64,000 bases of DNA from Mycolicibacterium vulneris (GTDB lineage: Bacteria; Actinomycetota; Actinomycetes; Mycobacteriales; Mycobacteriaceae), in NCBI RefSeq assembly GCF_002104765.1, contig NZ_NCXM01000005.1, forward strand, positions 168,698-232,697, written 5' to 3'. Shown piece by piece: positions 8,112 through 17,354 of this stretch. The position numbers and the translations under genes are program-made. The notes below the pieces were generated by a model. The model did no database searches. It saw only the letters and a program-made list of their open reading frames with translations, and was not told the DNA's origin. Numbering within the stretch: position 1 is the first letter of the stretch; each line of letters opens with the position of its first letter.

Positions 8112-9871
8112 GCCAACGCTCCGCGCAGCGACCAGCTGACCTGCGTCGGGATGGGGCCGTTGGGCAGCCAGGGTTGTTCGGCGACCGCGTCGGCCACCTT
8201 CCAGGTCCCGCGCTCGATGACCCCGAGCGCGGCGTCGATCAGCTGATAGTGCTGAACGCCGCTGCCGTAGGCCTCCGACTCCACCCACGCGATGACGCAC
8301 TCGCCCGGCTCGAACGCGGCTTCGCTCTGCATGGCCTTGATCAAGTCTTCATTGTGCAGGTGACCGTCGCCGAAGTTGAAGCCGATGAGCGAGTTGCACA
8401 CGAACTCACCCTCGCGCACGGTGCGCGTGTCGACGTCGGGCAGGTATGTCAGCAGCAGCGAGAACAGGCCGCGTGCCTGGCTGTGCATGGTTCGCCACGC
8501 GATCGTCTTCTGCAGGGTGATCTCGGCCCACTGCGGCTCGTAGCCCGCCGCGATGAACTGGTCGATCTGGTTGGACGCCGTGCGGGTGACCCGGTTCAGC
8601 TTCCGCTCGGTGCCGGGCGCGAAGGTCCACACCGCCGACGCCCAGTTGCCCGCGTACTGCCGCATCGCGGGCAGGAAGGACACTTTGTCCGGCCGCAGGT
8701 TGCCCAGGATCGGGTAGAACAGCAGCCCCGCGGCGATGACGAGCGCCAGCCACGGCGGCGACATGTTCCAGGGGGCGTATCCGTCGCGGTTGGGAAAGCC
8801 GAGGAACAGAAAGACCGTGCTGTAGGCGAAGACGACGTTCCATTCCAGCGGCACAGCCAGCGGGAAGGTCGAGATGATGAACAGGTGGAAGCCCACCATC
8901 AATAGCGCAGCACCCAGCGTCACCCACTTGTCGGTGGAGAAGAACAGGACGAGCGGAGCGATGATCTCGACCGTGGTGCCGTTGACGTGGGCCATGAAGT
9001 CCGCAAGACGTGACGGCCGCATGTCGCGCCCGAAGTCGCGGTAGTGGGCCCGTCGCACCCATTTGGGCGCGAATATCGTGTTGCTCACCATCGGAGGAAT
9101 GACGTTGGAGAAGTGCTTACCGAACTTCGAGAAGCCGGCGCCGACCCACACCACCACGATCAGCATCTTCAGCGCGATGATCATGTTGGCGAACGGCAAC
9201 ACGGCGAAGAAGAACAACGCGGACAGGTACTGCTCGCCGCGGGCGCCCAGGAAGATGGTCTTGTCCCGCAAGCCGACGAGCACCAGCAGCGCGATCGGCG
9301 CGACGAGCAGTGCGGGGTTTACAAGCCCGGAATTGTTGTGCGGCAACGCCTTTGAGAGCGAGTCGCTATGTACGCCCGGGGCGATCAGGGCAACGGCGAG
9401 GCTCGCCAGCAGCGCCAGGTAGACCCCGATGTCGAACCAGGTGCGCCGATCGCCGCCGGTGAACGGCACCCACTTCCACGGTCGCAGCCGGATGGTCCCG
9501 GGGCGGGCCCAGAACAGGATGCCGCCGGTCATCGGCTTGACCTTGCCGGCCAGCGGCCCCCACGAGCCGGCCACGCCGATCGCCTCGAGCAGCACGGTCC
9601 ACAGGATCACCTTCTGGTAGACGATGGGCTGGTTCCACCACTCGGACACGTGCCAGAAGGCGGGCAGCCCCGACGTCAACGTCGCGACGGTGATGCCGCC
9701 GATCCCGAAGAACGCGATCAGCTTCACGATGTAGATGGTGTGGATCATCTTCGGTGAGCCGAAGCCCTTTTCGCCCCAATCGATGGCGAGGATCCGCATC
9801 CGCTCCATCAGTGGTTTCTGCAAGAAAGTGTCGGGGTCGACCGCGGCCAGCACCGGTTGTGTGAATCCCAT
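8108..9871 (-). CDS. DUF3556 multi-pass membrane protein
   Basis: A 587-residue integral membrane protein starting MGFTQPVLAAVDPDTFLQKP, with AAGGAG eight bases before the ATG. At least eight hydrophobic stretches are visible, for example LIAFFGIGGITVATLTSG near 50, VYLALLASLAVALIAPG near 155 and WLALVIAAGLLFYPILG near 375. A soluble C-terminal domain of about 180 residues follows. The sequence fits the mycobacterial DUF3556 family, whose function is not established. Translational overlap with the phytoene-dehydrogenase-like gene suggests a membrane redox pair. The PucR gene diverges from it and is a candidate regulator. Confidence 0.85.
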   Translation of the reverse strand: MGFTQPVLAAVDPDTFLQKPLMERMRILAIDWGEKGFGSPKMIHTIYIVKLIAFFGIGGITVATLTSGLPAFWHVSEWWNQPIVYQKVILWTVLLEAIGVAGSWGPLAGKVKPMTGGILFWARPGTIRLRPWKWVPFTGGDRRTWFDIGVYLALLASLAVALIAPGVHSDSLSKALPHNNSGLVNPALLVAPIALLVLVGLRDKTIFLGARGEQYLSALFFFAVLPFANMIIALKMLIVVVWVGAGFSKFGKHFSNVIPPMVSNTIFAPKWVRRAHYRDFGRDMRPSRLADFMAHVNGTTVEIIAPLVLFFSTDKWVTLGAALLMVGFHLFIISTFPLAVPLEWNVVFAYSTVFLFLGFPNRDGYAPWNMSPPWLALVIAAGLLFYPILGNLRPDKVSFLPAMRQYAGNWASAVWTFAPGTERKLNRVTRTASNQIDQFIAAGYEPQWAEITLQKTIAWRTMHSQARGLFSLLLTYLPDVDTRTVREGEFVCNSLIGFNFGDGHLHNEDLIKAMQSEAAFEPGECVIAWVESEAYGSGVQHYQLIDAALGVIERGTWKVADAVAEQPWLPNGPIPTQVSWSLRGALA

Positions 9872-10011
9872 TTCAGTCGCTCCTTCGGGCGTCGCGGGTA
9901 ATCGTGGCTACAACGCTAGGCGCGGTGTCGGGTGTCACACAGTCGCCAACCTACAAAGCCGCAGGCGGGAGTTATCGCCAGAAGACAACCTCGCCGTCTA
10001 ACGTCATTGAG

Positions 10012-11295
10012 GTGAAGAAATCCCACGTCGACCTCGATGTCGGGGTGAACAGCTACGTGGCCGAGGTCGCGGGCCGATTGCTCGATCGGATGGCCGACGC
10101 GTCTTCGGTCATTCATCGCGCCCTCGAGGAGCAGGTCCCCGAGCTGCGCGGTGACGCGGCGTTGGTTGAGTTGCTGGGCACCAGCGTCGAGGGCAACGTG
10201 GACACGCTCTTGCACGCGTTGCGCTACGACATTGCGGTCGAGCGCGTCGAGGCGCCCACCGCGGCGCTGGAGTACGCGCGCAGATTGGCGCAGCACGGGG
10301 TGCCAGTCAACGCCCTGGTTCGCGCCTATCGGCTCGGTCAACGCCGGATGAACGAACTGGTTTTCGCCGAACTGCGGGAAATGGACATCCCGGAAGCGCT
10401 GAGAGTGGCGGTAATCGAGGCCATCACCGGCACGATGTTCGAGTACATCGACTGGATGTCACAGCAAGTCGTCGCCGTCTATGAAGACGAACGCGAACGA
10501 TGGCTGGAGAACCAGAACAGTCTTCGCAACCTGCGGGTGCGAGAGATTCTGTCCGCAGACAAGGCCGTCGATGTCGATGCCGCAACCACGTCGATCCGCT
10601 ATCCGCTGCGGTGGCATCACCTGGCACTGGTCATCTGGTACCCGGACGCTGAGGGCGACGAACTCGCCCGGCTGCAGCGGTTCGCTCGAGATCTGGACGA
10701 AACCGCCGGTGCCGCCGCCGGCCCGTTGTTTGTTGCCGCCGACCAAAGCTGCGCGTGGGTGTGGCTGCCGTATCGTGCCGCGGTCGCCGATGTCATCGCC
10801 AAGGTCCGCCGGTTCGTGCAGACACGACCCGACCCACCGAGCGTGGCAATCGGGACGATGGCCGCGGGGGCCGAAGGTTTTCGGCGCTCACACCGCGAGG
10901 CGGAGGAGGCACGCGGCGTAGCGATCCTGCGGAGGCGCCCCGATTCGCCGGCGCTGACGGTGATCGCCGCCGATGATCCAGGATTGTCCGTTGTGGCGCG
11001 CCTGGGCAGCGACGTCGCAGGCACCCGCGAGTGGGTGGCCACCGTGCTGGGCAATCTTGCCCGCGACAACGAGAACGACGCCCGGCTCCGGGAGACGTTG
11101 CGGGTCTTTCTGGGGTGCGGTTCCAGCTACAAGCTGGCCGCCGAGGAGCTGAACCTGCACTTCAACTCGGTGAAGTACCGCGTGGGCCGCGCCGTCGCCC
11201 GGCGCGGCCGCGGGATCGGCAGCGACAGGCTCGACGTCGAGCTCGCGTTGCTCGCCTGTCACTGGTACGGCACGGCGGTACTGCAGTCGAATTAA
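10012..11295 (+). CDS. PucR/CdaR-type transcriptional regulator
   Basis: A 427-residue regulator with an N-terminal sensory region (VNSYVAEVAGRLLDRMADAS), a central GGDEF-like CdaR domain and a C-terminal helix-turn-helix (YKLAAEELNLHFNSVKYRVG) near residues 375-395. I chose GTG 10012 because the protein then begins just before the conserved N-terminal helix; an in-frame GTG at 9904 would add 36 unremarkable residues. It is divergent from the DUF3556/oxidoreductase pair across a 140-base gap, the usual arrangement for a local regulator. The effector is unknown. Confidence 0.82.
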   Translation: MKKSHVDLDVGVNSYVAEVAGRLLDRMADASSVIHRALEEQVPELRGDAALVELLGTSVEGNVDTLLHALRYDIAVERVEAPTAALEYARRLAQHGVPVNALVRAYRLGQRRMNELVFAELREMDIPEALRVAVIEAITGTMFEYIDWMSQQVVAVYEDERERWLENQNSLRNLRVREILSADKAVDVDAATTSIRYPLRWHHLALVIWYPDAEGDELARLQRFARDLDETAGAAAGPLFVAADQSCAWVWLPYRAAVADVIAKVRRFVQTRPDPPSVAIGTMAAGAEGFRRSHREAEEARGVAILRRRPDSPALTVIAADDPGLSVVARLGSDVAGTREWVATVLGNLARDNENDARLRETLRVFLGCGSSYKLAAEELNLHFNSVKYRVGRAVARRGRGIGSDRLDVELALLACHWYGTAVLQSN

Positions 11296-11301
11296 GCGGG
11301 A

Positions 11302-11439
11302 TTACGCGGCGGCGGGTCGCAGGCGGGCCAGCGGCGCGGCCGGCCGGTTGGTCCCAAGAAGGACGTGGACAGCGGTGATGGCGGCGGGCAGAAGCACGGG
11401 GAACAGGACAATCAGCATTATCAGGGCGGGCAATAACAT
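11302..11439 (-). CDS. 45-residue single-pass membrane protein
   Basis: A short frame from ATG 11439 to TAA, with AGGTGA about six bases upstream. The peptide starts MLLPALIMLIVLFPVLLPAA, one strong hydrophobic helix, and ends with a basic Arg/Pro/Ala tail (RPAAPLARLRPAAA). The layout suits a small inner-membrane protein with the tail in the cytoplasm. It is convergent with the PucR gene, seven bases from its stop. I know no family for it. Confidence 0.5.
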   Translation of the reverse strand: MLLPALIMLIVLFPVLLPAAITAVHVLLGTNRPAAPLARLRPAAA

Positions 11440-11754
11440 GGTTTCACCTACGTTTCTCCGCGTCGCGGAATGATCGGATGGGTTGTGGTACTTGATACTT
11501 CAGCTGGTTTGGTGACAACGTAGCGTTGCGTTCGACAAGAAACCTAACGGCCGCCACCCCGCCGCGGCGATGTCGCCGGAAAACCAACCTGCGGTGCGCC
11601 TTTGTCTTCCGGCGACAAATTGGCCGAGGGACCTTGTTACCGCGCCCCATACATCGGCGGTTTCGGCGCGACATTGTTCGCGACACCTGTGCGCGATGCC
11701 GAATTGTGTCGTCGCGGACATTTTTTGACGTCGATTCCGGCCGATGCTATTTGG

Positions 11755-11919
11755 ATGACAAATACTGGTCAGACCGTGTTTGAAGGTCCACTACGGCAGC
11801 TTGCTCGCAGCGCGTGGCGGATGCTCCTGCTCATCGGCCTCGCCGCCGTGGCGCTGGGTGTCATAGTGCTGGTCTGGCCAGGCAAGACTCGCAGCCGGGC
11901 GAAAAGCGTGACCGGCTAG
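11755..11919 (+). pseudogene. Truncated HdeD/DUF308-like membrane protein
   Basis: From ATG 11755 the frame reads MTNTGQTVFEGPLRQLARSA then WRMLLLIGLAAVALGVIVLV and WPGKT. This matches the first transmembrane hairpin of mycobacterial HdeD/DUF308 proteins, which normally have six helices in about 190 residues. Here the frame ends after 54 codons with a basic tail (RSRAKSVTG), and no further helices follow before the next gene. It is a 5' gene fragment that could still make a one-helix peptide. Its stop overlaps the end of the convergent PucR gene. The preceding 315 bases (11440-11754) hold nothing I can name. Confidence 0.55.
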
Positions 11920-13139
11920 GGCAGTCGCCGCTCGACCTCCAACGCCAGACACAGCTCGGCGAGATCTTTTGGCCGCGAGAGTGATCGGCCGGTCAAGTCC
12001 TCGATGCGGCGCAGCCGGTGTCGCACCGTATTGGGGTGGCAGAAGATCTTCGCCGCGGTGTCATTGGCGGAGCCGCCCGCGTCGACCCAGGCCTGGAACG
12101 TGTCGAGCAGGATCACGCGCTCTTCTGCGGGCAGTTCGTCTATGCGCGACAGCACCAGCAACTTGATCTTCGCCATGACGTCGGGTGCGCTGACCGCGGC
12201 GACGGCCAGAGGGGTGTCGTCGAAGACGGAGACCAGCGACGTACCGGAGGATTTACCGGTGACCGTTACCCTGGCCAGGCGCAACGCGTCGCTGGTTTCG
12301 GCCAGTTCGCGAAACGACGGGCTGATGCCGACCCGCGCGGTCGCGGCTTGGCGGAGCACCTCGACGAGGGTGTCCATGCCGTCCTTCGTCTCCGGACCCC
12401 GAAGGTGGACGATGCCCACCTGCAAGTCGGGCAACAGCCGCCACGCCGACCGGATGTCGCGGGCGGACAGCTTGTTTTCGATCGTGGGCAGTCCCAGCTT
12501 TCCGATCGCGGGCAACTCGGCCGCCACCACGACGTAGGGCCCCGAAGTGGGCAGCCGGAGCAAATCCGCTGCTTCCCAAAGGCTTTGCATGTCGGTGATC
12601 CGGTGAGCCAGCAGCGCTTCCACCAACGCCGACCGTTCTTCCTCCCGCTCCAAGATCTTCGTGGTCAGCTGCTGGCGGTAGGCGGTGGCCATCGCCTGGG
12701 TAAAGGTGTCTTGCGCAAAGAAGACCCGCGCGGTGGCGTCAAGGATCGAGTCCGTGGGGATCGTCGCGGCGCGCGCGGTGGCGAGGGTCTCCTCCCACAT
12801 GAAGCGGAAACCGATCCGGTAGGCGGTCATCACGGCCGGCAGCGGCACGCCGGCCAGCGCGCGGGCGGTGCCGGTGTGCTCCGCCGGCGCGACATCGACG
12901 TCGGCGTTCCCGGCGAGCGAGTCAAAGATGAACGTCACGTTCGCCACGCAACTTTCGGCCACTTCCTCCTTGGTGACGACGCTGCCGTCCCGGTAGGCGT
13001 CGATCTCGCGGCAGAGCAGATCCGCCATCGCCAATCCCAGCCTCCTGGCGCGGGCCAGCATGAGCTTCCCCAGCTCGACGACGTGTGGATCAGCCGCCGC
13101 GCCCCGCCGGGCGCCACGGGTTTTCGATGCCGTTCCCAT
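11916..13139 (-). CDS. PucR/CdaR-type transcriptional regulator
   Basis: A 407-residue regulator from ATG 13139, at residue 14 of the longest frame; the upstream residues look non-coding. The N-terminal helical region (ELGKLMLARARRLGLAMADL) is followed by a central GGDEF-like segment and a C-terminal helix-turn-helix (NDTAAKIFCHPNTVRHRLRR) near residues 365-385. It is the second PucR gene within 2 kb. It is divergent from the acyl-CoA ligase at 13285, so it is a plausible regulator of the ligase/PHA-like unit. Confidence 0.85.
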   Translation of the reverse strand: MGTASKTRGARRGAAADPHVVELGKLMLARARRLGLAMADLLCREIDAYRDGSVVTKEEVAESCVANVTFIFDSLAGNADVDVAPAEHTGTARALAGVPLPAVMTAYRIGFRFMWEETLATARAATIPTDSILDATARVFFAQDTFTQAMATAYRQQLTTKILEREEERSALVEALLAHRITDMQSLWEAADLLRLPTSGPYVVVAAELPAIGKLGLPTIENKLSARDIRSAWRLLPDLQVGIVHLRGPETKDGMDTLVEVLRQAATARVGISPSFRELAETSDALRLARVTVTGKSSGTSLVSVFDDTPLAVAAVSAPDVMAKIKLLVLSRIDELPAEERVILLDTFQAWVDAGGSANDTAAKIFCHPNTVRHRLRRIEDLTGRSLSRPKDLAELCLALEVERRLP

Positions 13140-13284
13140 ACCCAGAAACCCTATGCCCGGGCATCGGCGGATGTGCACGATAACAGCGAACCGGTGTTGG
13201 TGTTGTTTGTGCAGACATTGTGGTGGCGCCTCGCCGAGAAGACCCTGGAGGTAAGCGCGTCACGCACTTCGGAGGAGGCTAGTC

Positions 13285-14796
13285 ATGACCGCTCTGAGCG
13301 CCAATCTCGTTGCTTCGAGGGATCGTAACCCCAACCGCGTCGCCCTGCGCTGCGACGATTTGCAACTCACCTTCGCCGAATTCGACGCAGCAGCCGCCCG
13401 CGTCGCGACGCTGCTGCAGCAGGCCGGAATCGAGCCGGGCGACCGGGTGGGCCTGATGCTGCCTAACACTCCCGCATTCGCGATCGCGTTCTACGGCATC
13501 ATGTATCGCGGCGCGGTCGCAGTTCCAATGAACCCGTTGCTCAAGGCCGGCGAAGTGTTCTACTACCTGTCCAACAGCGGCTCCAAGGCGCTGTTCGCGG
13601 CGCCCGCTTTCGCCGACGAAGCCATCGTCGGCGCCGGCGAGGTGGGCGCCCAGTGCTGGATCGTCGATGACGCCGGACTGGGCGAGCTGACCGCGGATCT
13701 ACCGCGCCAGGACGCACCGGTGGAACGTGGCCACGACGACGTCGCGGTCATCCTGCACACATCGGGCACCACCGGCAAGCCCAAGGGCGCCATGCTCACC
13801 CACGGCAATCTGGGGCGCAATGCCGAGGTCGCCGTCCGCACCCTGGTCGAGACCGGGCCGGACGACGTCGTGATGGGTTGCTTGCCGCTATTCCACGTCT
13901 TCGGTCTGACCTGCGGGCTCAACGGCTCCGTGCTGGCCGGTGCCATGTTGACGCTCATCCCGCGGTTCGACCCGCGCAAGGCGCTCGAGGTGGTCGAGCG
14001 GGACAAGGTCACGGTGTTCGAGGGGGTGCCGACGATGTATTCGGCACTGCTCAGCGTGGCAGACCAGGCCGCGCCGGAGGCGGCGCGCAGTCTGCGTACC
14101 TGCGTCTCCGGTGGCGCGGCGCTGCCCGTCCAGGTCCTCGCAGACTTCGAAAAGGCTTTCGGCTGCACCGTTCTCGAGGGCTACGGGCTCTCGGAGAGCT
14201 CTCCGGCCGCCGCCTTCAATCACCCGCACCGGGAGCGCAAGGCGGGCTCGATCGGGACCCCGATCGAAGGTGTCCAGATGCGGATAGTTGATCTGGACGG
14301 AGTTGAGGTGCCCCAAGGGCAGACGGGCGAGATCCAGATCCGCGGGCACAACGTGATGAAGGGCTATTGGAACCTGCCCGACGCAACCAAGGCCACCATC
14401 ACCACCGACGGATGGCTGAACACCGGGGACGTAGGACGCGTGGACGAGGACGGCTACTTCTACATCGTTGACCGAACCAAGGACATGATCATCCGCGGCG
14501 GCTACAACGTCTACCCGCGCGAGATCGAAGAGGTGCTCTACGAGCACCCGGAGGTGGCCGAGGCCGCCGTCGTCGGCATCCCGCACGACTCCCTTGGAGA
14601 AGAGGTCGGCGCCGCGGTCGCTCTCAAGGCAGGCGCCACAGCGACCGTCGACGAGTTGCGCGACTACGTCAAGGCCCGGGTGGCCGCCTACAAGTACCCG
14701 CGGACGGTATGGCTGGTCGAGGAGCTGCCAAAGGGGCCCACCGGCAAGGTCCAGAAACGCGACATCACCATTCCGACAACGGAAAGCACACGGTAA
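13285..14796 (+). CDS. Long-chain-type fatty-acid CoA ligase
   Basis: A 503-residue adenylate-forming enzyme converting a carboxylic acid, ATP and CoA to acyl-CoA. The P-loop-like motif ILHTSGTTGKPKGAMLTH is near residues 155-172. Motif YGLSESSP is near 300, the TGD hinge (WLNTGDVG) near 375, and the C-terminal lysine segment PTGKVQKR near 490. GGAGGAGG lies a few bases before the ATG. It is followed after two bases by the PHA-synthase-like gene and probably feeds acyl-CoA into that pathway or into beta-oxidation. Confidence 0.93.
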   Translation: MTALSANLVASRDRNPNRVALRCDDLQLTFAEFDAAAARVATLLQQAGIEPGDRVGLMLPNTPAFAIAFYGIMYRGAVAVPMNPLLKAGEVFYYLSNSGSKALFAAPAFADEAIVGAGEVGAQCWIVDDAGLGELTADLPRQDAPVERGHDDVAVILHTSGTTGKPKGAMLTHGNLGRNAEVAVRTLVETGPDDVVMGCLPLFHVFGLTCGLNGSVLAGAMLTLIPRFDPRKALEVVERDKVTVFEGVPTMYSALLSVADQAAPEAARSLRTCVSGGAALPVQVLADFEKAFGCTVLEGYGLSESSPAAAFNHPHRERKAGSIGTPIEGVQMRIVDLDGVEVPQGQTGEIQIRGHNVMKGYWNLPDATKATITTDGWLNTGDVGRVDEDGYFYIVDRTKDMIIRGGYNVYPREIEEVLYEHPEVAEAAVVGIPHDSLGEEVGAAVALKAGATATVDELRDYVKARVAAYKYPRTVWLVEELPKGPTGKVQKRDITIPTTESTR

Positions 14797-14798
14797 TC

Positions 14799-16499
14799 AT
14801 GGCCACCCCCAAGGATCCCACGACCAAACCCGACGAACTGGCCGCACCGCTCGACCTGCTCTTGACCAGCGCCACCAAGCCATTCGCCAGCCGGATGATG
14901 CCGAACGCCACCTGGGCCCGCCTTGCCGGCAACCTTGCTCAGCACCCCGGTGCGGTGGCCGACCGGGTCGGCGCCCTGACGCGTGAACTCGGTGGCATCG
15001 CGATCGGCAAGTCGCACCGCGCTCCGGCCCGCGCCGACAAACGCTTCGCTGACCCCGCGTGGCAAGAGAATCCGTTGCTGCACAGAATCATGCAGGCCTA
15101 TCTCGCGGGTTCCGAGACCGCCGAGGAGTTGATTGCCGATGCCAACCTGGAATGGCGTGATAACGAGAAGATGCGGTTCGTCATGGACAACTTTGTGGAG
15201 GGCCTGGCGCCCAGCAACAACCCGCTGCTCAGTCCACTGGGTTGGAAGGCGCTGATCGACACCGGCGGCTTGAGCGCGATCCGAGGCGCGAGAGCCTTTG
15301 CCCGCGACATGCTTTCGAAGCCGCGGGTCCCGGCAATGGTCGAACCCGATGCCTTCGCGGTCGGGGAGACCCTGGCTATCACCAAAGGCGCGGTGGTGCT
15401 GCAAACCTCGGTGTTCGAGTTGATTCAATACGCCCCGCAGACAACGAAGGTGCGCGCCATTCCATTGCTGATGGTGCCGCCGGTGATCAACAAGTACTAC
15501 GTGATGGATATCGCGCCCGGCCGCAGCATGATCGAGTACTTCGTCCAGCAGGGTCAGCAGGTGTTCACCATTTCATGGCGCAATCCGCACGCACGCCATA
15601 GGGATTGGGGTTTCGATAGCTACGGCGCGGCGATCATCGAGGCGATGGACGCGGCGGAGAAAATCACCGGGGCCGACAGGACCCACCTGCTGGCCACTTG
15701 CTCGGGCGGGATCCTGGCGGCGATGACGGCGGCGCACCTCGCCGAGATCGGTGAGGGCGATCGGGTCGCGGGCCTCAACCTGGCGGTCACCGTGCTCGAT
15801 GAGACCCGCGCCGGCTTCGCGGCCGCAGCCATGAGCGACCGTGCGGCGCAGGCGGCGGTTCGGGTTTCGGCCAGGAAGGGCTACCTCGACGGCCGCGATA
15901 TGGCGGAGTTGTTCGCCTGGCTGCGACCCACCGACCTGGTGTGGCGGTATGTGGTGAACAACTATGTGCAGGGCCGCAAGCCGGCGCCGTTCGATGTGTT
16001 GTTCTGGAACGCCGACACCACCCGGATGGCCGCCGCGCTGCACCGCGACCTGGTGCTGATGGGGCTGCGCAACGCGCTGGTCATACCGGGCGGGGTCAGC
16101 ATGCTAGGCAGCGCAGTCGACCTGACGAAGATCACCGCAGACGCCTATGTCGTTGGTGGCGTCGCCGACCACATCTCACCGTGGCAGGCCACCTACCGCA
16201 GCGCGCGGCGGCTCGGCAGCAAGGACAACCGCTATGTCCTGTCCACGAGCGGTCACATCGCGGCGCTGGTCAACCCGCCCGGCAATCCGAAAGCATCGTT
16301 CCGCACGGGTCCGGTCGAGGCCGAGGACCCCGAACAATGGCTGGACTCCGCTGAAAAGTTCGCCGGCTCCTGGTGGCCGGACTACGTCAGCTGGCTCGCC
16401 GAGCGCAGTGGCCAAGAGGTCGAATCCCCTAAAGTCCTTGGTGGTGAGGACCTTCCACCTCTTGGCCCGGCGCCGGGCAGTTACGTCATGGAGAAGTGA
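14799..16499 (+). CDS. Poly(3-hydroxyalkanoate) synthase-like protein
   Basis: A 566-residue protein of the PhaC family. The lipase-like box is LLATCSGG with candidate nucleophile Cys301. The expected acid lies in VGGVADHISPW (Asp457) and the histidine in STSGHIAALVNPP (His486), so the Cys-Asp-His triad is complete. The N-terminal PhaC region includes FVMDNFVEGLAPSNNPLLSP, also typical. Known members polymerise 3-hydroxyacyl-CoA; mycobacterial relatives may instead act as acyltransferases. It sits two bases after the CoA ligase and just before a PHA-depolymerase-like hydrolase. Confidence 0.85.
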   Translation: MATPKDPTTKPDELAAPLDLLLTSATKPFASRMMPNATWARLAGNLAQHPGAVADRVGALTRELGGIAIGKSHRAPARADKRFADPAWQENPLLHRIMQAYLAGSETAEELIADANLEWRDNEKMRFVMDNFVEGLAPSNNPLLSPLGWKALIDTGGLSAIRGARAFARDMLSKPRVPAMVEPDAFAVGETLAITKGAVVLQTSVFELIQYAPQTTKVRAIPLLMVPPVINKYYVMDIAPGRSMIEYFVQQGQQVFTISWRNPHARHRDWGFDSYGAAIIEAMDAAEKITGADRTHLLATCSGGILAAMTAAHLAEIGEGDRVAGLNLAVTVLDETRAGFAAAAMSDRAAQAAVRVSARKGYLDGRDMAELFAWLRPTDLVWRYVVNNYVQGRKPAPFDVLFWNADTTRMAAALHRDLVLMGLRNALVIPGGVSMLGSAVDLTKITADAYVVGGVADHISPWQATYRSARRLGSKDNRYVLSTSGHIAALVNPPGNPKASFRTGPVEAEDPEQWLDSAEKFAGSWWPDYVSWLAERSGQEVESPKVLGGEDLPPLGPAPGSYVMEK

Positions 16500-16532
16500 G
16501 CGATGCGCGGCGCAACCCAAAGGAGACTTCGA

Positions 16533-17354
16533 GTGGTAACGCCAAGCACCGTTGGCGAGGAGCGTTACGTGAACGCCGGCGGACAGCGGATCCGGGTCAA
16601 CGTACGCCACGGCAGCGGCGTTCCGTTGGTGCTGTGCAACGGGATCGGCGCCAGCTTGGAGGTGCTTGATCCGCTCGTCGAGCGGTTGCGTTGCACGGTC
16701 GTCAGATTCGACGTTCCCGGGACCGGGGGCTCACCCACCTCCCTTGCGCCCTACGGGTTTCCCTACCTCGCCTGGGTACTGGGCCGGGTGCTGTCCAAGT
16801 TGGGATTCGGCGTGGTCGATGTGCTCGGGCTTTCCTGGGGCGGAGCCCTTGCACAGCAGTTTGCCTTCCAGAACCCACGCCGATGCCGGCGCCTGGTGCT
16901 GGTAGCGACCGGCACCGGAGCGGTGATGGTGCCCGCGCATCCACGCGTGTTGGCGAAAATGGTTACCCCGCGTAGGTTCTCGGACCCCGACTACGCCGCA
17001 GCCATCGCGGGTGAGCTGTATGGCGGCACCGTTCGCGCCCATGGTGAGGACGTGGCACGGCTGTTCGTGCGGCAGCTGCACGCCGGATCGAAGGTCGGCT
17101 ACCTGCACCAGCTGCTTGCGGGCGCGGTCTGGACAAGTGTGTTCGCACTCCCGGCGGTACGACAGGAGACCTTGATCGTGGCGGGTACCGACGACCCGAT
17201 CATCTCGGTGATCAACGCCCACGTGATGAACGCGTTGCTACCCCATTCGCGGCTGCACCTGCATGCCGGCGGGCATATCGACCTGGTGCACAATGCGGAG
17301 GAGCTCGCACCCGTCGTCGAGAGGTTTTTGAGCGACCCCGGGGAAAGAGCGTGA
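16533..17354 (+). CDS. Alpha/beta hydrolase, PHA-depolymerase-like
   Basis: A 273-residue alpha/beta hydrolase resembling intracellular medium-chain PHA depolymerases. The oxyanion region is VLCNGIGASLEVLDPLVERL, the nucleophile elbow GLSWGG (Ser101), the acid AGTDDPI, and the histidine HAGGHIDLVHNAEE. I chose GTG 16533 because AAAGGAG (16519-16525) lies seven bases upstream; an in-frame ATG at 16503 lacks such a site. Its stop overlaps the GTG of the acyl-CoA dehydrogenase (GTGA). Synthase and depolymerase genes together suggest storage-polyester or acyl-ester turnover. Confidence 0.85.
   Translation: MVTPSTVGEERYVNAGGQRIRVNVRHGSGVPLVLCNGIGASLEVLDPLVERLRCTVVRFDVPGTGGSPTSLAPYGFPYLAWVLGRVLSKLGFGVVDVLGLSWGGALAQQFAFQNPRRCRRLVLVATGTGAVMVPAHPRVLAKMVTPRRFSDPDYAAAIAGELYGGTVRAHGEDVARLFVRQLHAGSKVGYLHQLLAGAVWTSVFALPAVRQETLIVAGTDDPIISVINAHVMNALLPHSRLHLHAGGHIDLVHNAEELAPVVERFLSDPGERA

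Noticed and set aside
6678..8246. 522-codon plus-strand frame opposite the phytoene-dehydrogenase-like gene
   Set aside because: Antisense shadow of a clear flavoprotein gene; composition is low-complexity Arg/Gly/Pro.
12018..13328. 436-codon plus-strand frame opposite the second PucR gene
   Set aside because: Antisense of a gene with clear PucR domains; no domain of its own.
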